Below the pieces are notes generated by a model. The model was not told the DNA's origin and searched no databases. It saw only the letters and a program-made list of their open reading frames with translations. From positions 38,466,874 to 38,530,873 of the forward strand of contig CM041090.1 in NCBI GenBank assembly GCA_023079485.1: 64,000 nt of DNA, read 5' to 3'. Of the stretch, positions 62,301 through 64,000 are shown one piece after another. Position numbers and translations under genes: made by a program. This DNA is from Archilochus colubris. Taxonomy: Eukaryota; Chordata; Aves; Apodiformes; Trochilidae. Numbering within the stretch: position 1 is the first letter of the stretch; each line of letters starts with the position of its first letter.

Positions 62301-64000
62301 AGGTTCATATGCTCAGGTTCAGATGCTGCTCCACCCCAGGGTCTCTGCACTGTCTTGGCTTCATCACCTCCTCAGAGCCCACGTGCTGGGAGTGCTGTTT
62401 GCAATGGGGAGGGGGAAGTATTGCAGCTCTCTTTGGCTGCTCCCACCTGCACCCACAGGAATTGCTCTATTGGAAAGTTTTCCTGGATGGGCATGGAGTT
62501 GGACACCACAAGAAAACTTTCCTCTTTCCTAAGCCTTTTCCCTGATTGCTCAAGCACACAAAGCTCCACGCCTCCTCCATTCACCTTGCAATAATTTTAG
62601 GCCCATGGGCAGGATCCTCCCAATATCCTGGGAAATCTGATGTCTTCAGAGTCTAAAAGCTGCCCATAGCTGGCATTGCTGGGAGGTCCCCAACTCAGAT
62701 CACAGCCTTGGGAGAGCATCCCTGGCACAGAAGGAGCCCTGGGGAGAGCAGGCAGGGAGTGGATGTGCCATCTGTTGGAGGGCTGGTGGTGGCAGATGTG
62801 GTGGTGACAGTGACCCCAGAGAGCTGGATGGATCCTGGCCATGCCCTCCCTGCCCTGTATCACTGGTGACATAAGGGTGTTGCCAAGCTGGCAGAGAGCA
62901 ATATCAGTGTCACACCAACAGCCAGGAGGACCTCCCCAGCTGCAACCTCCTTAGTCACAGCTGGATTACTAACCCCATTCTTATATTTTCCACGGAGGCG
63001 GCATGAGTAAGAGCTGACTACTAGGGCTGGTTGTTGTCTCCAGAAACCCTGAAGGACAGAAATGCTGACAGGACTATTGGGCTGTTTAAGTTTCGGGCCA
63101 AATCAAGGGAGCCAAATGCTTGTCCTAGAAGCAGGATGCTGAGTAAGACACAGGACAGAGCCAGCCCAGGGTGACTGGGATAGAGAGAGGTGCCCCAAGC
63201 ATCCTCCGAAGCACTAAAAGGGGATAGGTTCAGCCTTTCCCAGGGACCTTCAGTTCCTATAAGGGTAATATTTGGGACACAGAATTGTCTTGGAGAAGAG
63301 CCCCACCTCCTGCAGCAAGCCTGACCGGTTCATGGCTCTCCCCATTTTGACCCATGGTGAGCTGGGGGTGAGAACAGCTCTTGGGAGCATTTTTACCCCT
63401 CTCAGGTGCCTGGCCTGTACATAAGGGACAACACAAATGACCACCATAGGTTGGAGGTTTCAGGGCTCAAATCCATGCCAAGTCTTGAATGTCTTCCCCA
63501 TTTCCCAGCCCTGAGTATCCCGGCAGTTCTGGGCTCCTGGTCCCAGCCTCCCTGCAGCTGGATGGGCATTTGCAGAGCAGAAGGTGGGAGATGGCAGCCC
63601 CCCAGCTCTCTCCGGGGCTTATTCAGGGTCTGCCCCCAAAACCTGGGGTGATTCCCCTCCCTCTGCAGAGCAGGGAAAGGGAGGAAGGGGAAAGAAGAAC
63701 TTTCCCACTTGGGTTGAGATGATGGGAACGAAACCTTGCTCCCTCGGCACCGGCAGCCAAGGCGGTGGGAACGTGAGCTCAGCCCCTGGGCGACTTAATG
63801 GGCTTTTAAAAAAACCCCTTTGTATTGGATCCATTCTTCTCCCCAAAGCTTGCTGGCTCTGCTCCAAGGGGAAACCTTTGATTCTGCAAAAACACCACAA
63901 TTATCATCCGGAGGAGTCCCAGCTATCGGGCTCCCTCCCCCTTCCGAAAGATCAGCAGGATACCGGAGAGGTGTTTAAATCATTTCATCCTAAGAAAGCC

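Larger units (their letters stand above)
55201..64000. other. Sequence upstream of DAAM1, no gene recognised
   Basis: This stretch of about 8.8 kb upstream of the DAAM1 promoter contains a 70-71 bp minisatellite, a CR1 tail at 55450-55645, a very short CR1 tail at 57179-57212 and an old LINE fragment at about 57530-58300. There are also a short CpG-dense patch near 59450-59520 and an A16 run at 59362-59377. No open frame resembles a known protein. In mammals the region upstream of DAAM1 is also gene-poor, as I recall it, so the absence of a gene is not surprising. Confidence 0.7.

Noticed and set aside
1..64000. CRISPR arrays, operons, prophage or plasmid features
   Set aside because: None is seen. 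The window has the hallmarks of bird nuclear DNA, and its tandem repeats are ordinary micro- and minisatellites.

Overview
The window looks like nuclear DNA from a bird. It carries many fragments of CR1 LINEs, including the CR1 3' tail family ending in ATTCTATGAT. It also has short microsatellites, no SINE family that I can recognise, and one vertebrate gene split into small exons by very long introns. Nothing in it looks bacterial, viral or plasmid-like. I see no operon, CRISPR array, rRNA or convincing tRNA. The species cannot be fixed from this sequence alone.

The only gene I can name is DAAM1 (Dishevelled-associated activator of morphogenesis 1, a formin). It lies on the minus strand, and only its 5' end is inside the window. 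Reading in the direction of transcription (right to left): a CpG island at about 54.16-55.20 kb holds the promoter, with two perfect cAMP-response elements, a GC-box cluster and a ZNF143/SBS-like site. A noncoding first exon ends at 54950 with a strong splice donor. Intron 1 is about 37.5 kb (54949-17449). Exon 2 (17448-17222) carries 44 nt of 5' UTR, the start codon in a strong Kozak context and codons 1-61. Intron 2 is about 13.3 kb (17221-3896). Exon 3 (3895-3806) carries codons 62-91. The next coding exon is not found, so positions 3805-1 are the beginning of intron 3. The coding part present covers the N-terminal leader and the start of the GTPase-binding/FH3 (DID) region. The rest of the FH3 domain, FH1, FH2 and DAD lie outside the window.

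The introns are mostly single-copy noncoding DNA with CR1 fragments near 2.8, 6.5, 10.7, 11.5, 13.6, 23.9, 27.7, 35.3 and 43.1 kb, plus several simple repeats. The most striking repeat is a 334-nt uninterrupted polypurine tract at 29.35-29.68 kb. Two short open segments at 10.2-9.7 kb, on the DAAM1 strand inside intron 2, have good splice acceptors and compatible phases. They could be exons of an unrecognised transcript, or the remains of a retrocopy.

Right of the promoter (55.2-64 kb) is upstream intergenic sequence. It holds a 70-71 bp minisatellite, a CR1 tail and an old LINE fragment, and I see no coding gene there. I found no evidence for an exotic new system. The items most worth checking are the exon-like pair in intron 2, the promoter architecture, the polypurine tract and a MEF2/TEAD motif cluster in intron 1.
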